Of a stretch of 64,000 nt of DNA, positions 61,883 to 64,000 are shown piece by piece. The notes beneath the pieces are model-generated. The model was not told where the DNA came from, did not search any database, and worked only from the letters and a program-made list of their open reading frames with translations. Within the stretch, counting starts at the first letter, position 1. The number at the start of each line of letters is the position of its first letter. Position numbers and translations under genes: made by a program. Source of the stretch: Fictibacillus sp. BK138. Its GTDB lineage: Bacteria > Bacillota > Bacilli > Bacillales > Fictibacillaceae. Location of the stretch: NCBI RefSeq assembly GCF_004216955.1, contig NZ_SGXL01000001.1, positions 1,513,403-1,577,402 on the forward strand, given 5' to 3'.

Positions 61883-63338
61883 AACACCGATCAGTAAAAA
61901 TATAGAAGAGAATGAAAAGTTCTTAAAAGAACGCCTTGGTATCGGGGTAAGTTTTGATGTAGGTGTCCGGAAAATATTTGTACTTAAAAAAGAGCTTCAG
62001 CTCTATTATTGTACGGGTCTTTGTGACAGTGAATTTATCATTATGCTGTATCGCGAGCTTATGGATATGGATCATGGCCACAGATCTCCAGGGAAAGTAA
62101 AAGATCTCGTACATAATCATCTTGCTCATCAGCAGGTTGAACTAACAAAATCACTTGATGAAGCAGTAGACCGAATGCTCTCAGGTTTAATCGTGATCTT
62201 CCTTGATGGGGAAGAAGAAGCCTTTGTAGTTGACGTGAGAAGCTATCCGGGAAGGTCTCCTGAAGAACCCGATATTGAAAAAGTTGTAAGGGGTTCACGA
62301 GACGGTTATACAGAGAACATCATAATCAATACAGCTCTTACTAGAAGAAGGATCAGAGATGAAAGGCTGAGACATGAGATCCTTCAAGTCGGTGAACGTT
62401 CGAAGACGGATATCTGTCTTTCCTATATTCAAGACGTAGCAGATCCTGGTTTAGTCGATCTCATACGAGATGAATTAGGAAAGATACAAATCGACGGAAT
62501 ACCCATGGCGGATAAAACAATTGAAGAATTTATTGTGAAACAAGGATGGAATCCGTTTCCGTTAGTACGTTACACAGAACGTCCTGACGTTGCTGCACAG
62601 CATTTGATGGAAGGACACGTACTCATTATCACAGACACATCCCCAAGTGTTATTATTACGCCAACTACTCTCTTTCATCATGTCCAGCATGCAGAGGAAT
62701 ATAGGCAAACGCCATTTATCGGTGCATTTTTACGATGGATCCGGTTCATGGGTATCTTGGCATCAGTATTTATCGTGCCAATGTGGATGCTCTTTTCACT
62801 AAATAAAGAACTTCTTCCGCCGTTTATCGATTTTATCGGACCAAATAAAACAACGAACATACCTCTATTTTTGCAGATCATACTTGCTGAAATAGGTATT
62901 GATATTCTTAGGCTTGCGGCTATTCACACCCCTAGTGCCCTTTCAACAGCTATGGGGCTGATCGCAGCAGTTTTAATCGGTCAGATTGCTATTGATGTGG
63001 GTCTTTTTATCCCTGAAGTTATTTTGTATGTAGCGATCGCCGCAATCGGATCATACTCAACACCTAGTTATGAACTGAGTGTGGCTAACAAAGTCTTGAG
63101 GCTTTTTCTGATTATTCTTGTGGTGCTCTTTAAAGTTCCTGGATTCATGATCGGAGTTACTTTAATCATAATATATATGAGTAATATCAAAAATTTGAAT
63201 ACACCTTACCTTTGGCCGTTCTTACCGTTCAACCCAAAGGCGTTTTTCCAGATTGTTATTCGAGTTGCGGTTCCACTTTCCAAAGTGCGCCCAAGTATTG
63301 TTCATCCGCAAAACCCTAAAAAACAGCCGACTAATTAA
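61863..63338 (+). CDS. spoVAF: Stage V sporulation protein AF (GerA family)
   Basis: A 491-residue protein related to GerAA-type germinant receptor A subunits. The N-terminal soluble half contains DKTIEEFIVKQGWNPFPLVRYTERPD and DTSPSVIITPTTLFHH; the C-terminal half has about five membrane segments with PLFLQIILAEIGIDILRLA. It assembles with a partner membrane protein and accelerates dipicolinate release in the family. ATG after AAGGAGCGG. Last gene of the operon; no clear terminator was seen. Confidence 0.94.
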   Translation: MANTKNKTPISKNIEENEKFLKERLGIGVSFDVGVRKIFVLKKELQLYYCTGLCDSEFIIMLYRELMDMDHGHRSPGKVKDLVHNHLAHQQVELTKSLDEAVDRMLSGLIVIFLDGEEEAFVVDVRSYPGRSPEEPDIEKVVRGSRDGYTENIIINTALTRRRIRDERLRHEILQVGERSKTDICLSYIQDVADPGLVDLIRDELGKIQIDGIPMADKTIEEFIVKQGWNPFPLVRYTERPDVAAQHLMEGHVLIITDTSPSVIITPTTLFHHVQHAEEYRQTPFIGAFLRWIRFMGILASVFIVPMWMLFSLNKELLPPFIDFIGPNKTTNIPLFLQIILAEIGIDILRLAAIHTPSALSTAMGLIAAVLIGQIAIDVGLFIPEVILYVAIAAIGSYSTPSYELSVANKVLRLFLIILVVLFKVPGFMIGVTLIIIYMSNIKNLNTPYLWPFLPFNPKAFFQIVIRVAVPLSKVRPSIVHPQNPKKQPTN

Positions 63339-63346
63339 TCTGTCCC

Positions 63347-63375
63347 TTGTGAATTAACGGAAATTGTGCTAAAAT
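63347..63375 (+). promoter_or_regulatory. Sigma-A promoter of lysA
   Basis: TTGTGA, 17-bp spacer, TAAAAT, directly before the lysine riboswitch. Confidence 0.6.
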
Positions 63376-63394
63376 TCATAACTAATTCAATAAA

Positions 63395-63625
63395 TGCCTC
63401 ATTTGAGGTAGAGGCGCAAAACGAATAAGTAGCATATGGAGTTCATGGAAGACGATGAAATATGTCGAAAGGTCAATTTGCCGAAGTGTAAAAGGAGGTC
63501 CATTTCTTTTTATGCTGGGCCGTTGCTGAACAAGCAACGGACTGTCACTACAACAGTAGTGGAGAGCTATTCCGACATGAGGGCACGGTCATGACAGCCT
63601 GCCTTAATTGCGGCTGTCTTTTGTT
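63395..63625 (+). ncRNA. Lysine riboswitch (L-box) with terminator
   Basis: Signature segments are GAGGTAGAGGCGC (63405-63417), AGTAGCATATGGAG, GAAAGGTCAATTTGCCGAAG, TGCTGGGCC and TAGTGGAGAGCTA, in the order of the L-box aptamer. TGCCTC and GAGGGCA can close the P1 stem. GACAGCC (63593-63599) and GGCTGTC (63612-63618) followed by TTTTGTT form the terminator. Lysine binding would stop transcription before lysA. Confidence 0.92.
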
Positions 63626-63670
63626 ATTGTCGGGATTGAATTCTCCATCATCATGGAGAGGGGATTAATT

Positions 63671-64000
63671 GTGAAGTTACATGGCACAGCTGAAATCGGA
63701 AAAAACAATCATCTTTGGATAGGCGGAGCAGATACAGTGGAACTGGCAAAAAAGTATGGAACACCGCTATATCTATACGATGTTGAATTAATAAGAACGA
63801 GAGCAAGAGGATTCAAGAAAGCATTCGAAGAAAAAGGTGTCGGCTATCAGGTAGCATATGCCAGCAAAGCATTTTCTTCTATTGCGATCATTCAGCTTAT
63901 GGATCAAGAAGGGCTAAGTCTGGATGTTGTTTCAGGCGGTGAACTCTATACGGCGCTCCAAGCAGAATTCCCTGCAGAACGCATCCACTTTCATGGAAAC
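63671..64000 (+). CDS. lysA: Diaminopimelate decarboxylase, 5' part
   Basis: The first 110 codons of a fold-III PLP decarboxylase; the gene continues past the window. GTG start after GAGAGGGGATTAATT. YGTPLYLYD is typical of LysA; YQVAYASKAF contains the PLP-binding lysine; GLSLDVVSGGELYTAL follows. It converts meso-diaminopimelate to lysine, and its leader carries a lysine riboswitch, which fits. In sporulating cells it also competes with cell-wall and dipicolinate synthesis for the same precursors. Confidence 0.94.
   Translation, partial: MKLHGTAEIGKNNHLWIGGADTVELAKKYGTPLYLYDVELIRTRARGFKKAFEEKGVGYQVAYASKAFSSIAIIQLMDQEGLSLDVVSGGELYTALQAEFPAERIHFHGN

Overview
The window is a contiguous chromosomal segment of a spore-forming, low-GC member of the Bacillaceae. 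The gene order follows the Bacillus subtilis yqi-yqj-yqk-spoIIA-spoVA-lysA region, with extra catabolic modules and many dispersed repeats. A relative such as Fictibacillus is plausible, but that is inference. No rRNA, tRNA, CRISPR array, prophage or transposase gene was seen.

Region by region. 1-9.4 kb: 3' part of bkdR, a near-consensus sigma-54 promoter, and the seven-gene ptb-bcd-buk-lpdV-bkdAA-bkdAB-bkdB operon for branched-chain amino acid oxidation. 9.4-15 kb: bacilliredoxin, a NUDIX gene, an arginine-type ABC transporter (artPQM), yqjA, an L,D-transpeptidase and a 30-residue Prli42-like membrane miniprotein. 15-20.4 kb: a methylmalonyl-CoA module with a separate mutase catalytic chain, a B12-domain/epimerase fusion, the carboxyltransferase subunit and a YqjE-like peptidase. 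It follows a promoter, a palindrome and a CcpA cre site. 20.4-31.3 kb: Hpr-like regulator, two Y-family DNA polymerases, PAP2 phosphatase, NamA, GDPD, proline T-box plus proI, yqjP-yqjQ, yqzH and a YolD-like gene. 31.3-39.3 kb: ZIP transporter, a leaderless two-enzyme cell-wall hydrolase, two degenerate HPr-like proteins around a TVP38-type membrane protein, and an RND exporter divergent from a PadR regulator. 39.3-46 kb: dispersed repeats, HMG-CoA lyase and an acetoacetate/short-chain fatty acid operon. 46-55 kb: yqkF, mciZ (44 codons), nudF, an EndoQ-like gene, spoIIM, fur, yqzK, xerD and the nucleoside genes deoB-pupG-pdp. 55-64 kb: dacF, spoIIA operon with sigF, spoVA operon, and the lysine riboswitch with the start of lysA.

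How it fits together. The bkd operon makes branched-chain acyl-CoAs. Valine and isoleucine yield propionyl-CoA, which the methylmalonyl module would send to succinyl-CoA. Leucine ends at HMG-CoA, split by the lyase into acetyl-CoA and acetoacetate, which the ato-like operon can consume. Cre-like sites precede the latter two modules. The end of the window is a forespore programme with visible sigma-F, sigma-H and sigma-G type promoters.

Most unusual signals: three intergenic tandem arrays with a shared 21-bp period and a related GTGRRATT core; a family of structured dispersed repeats (four copies, two orientations); a pair of HPr-like proteins without the phosphorylatable histidine; the B12-domain/epimerase fusion; and two very short genes (prli42-like, mciZ) that standard gene finding easily misses.
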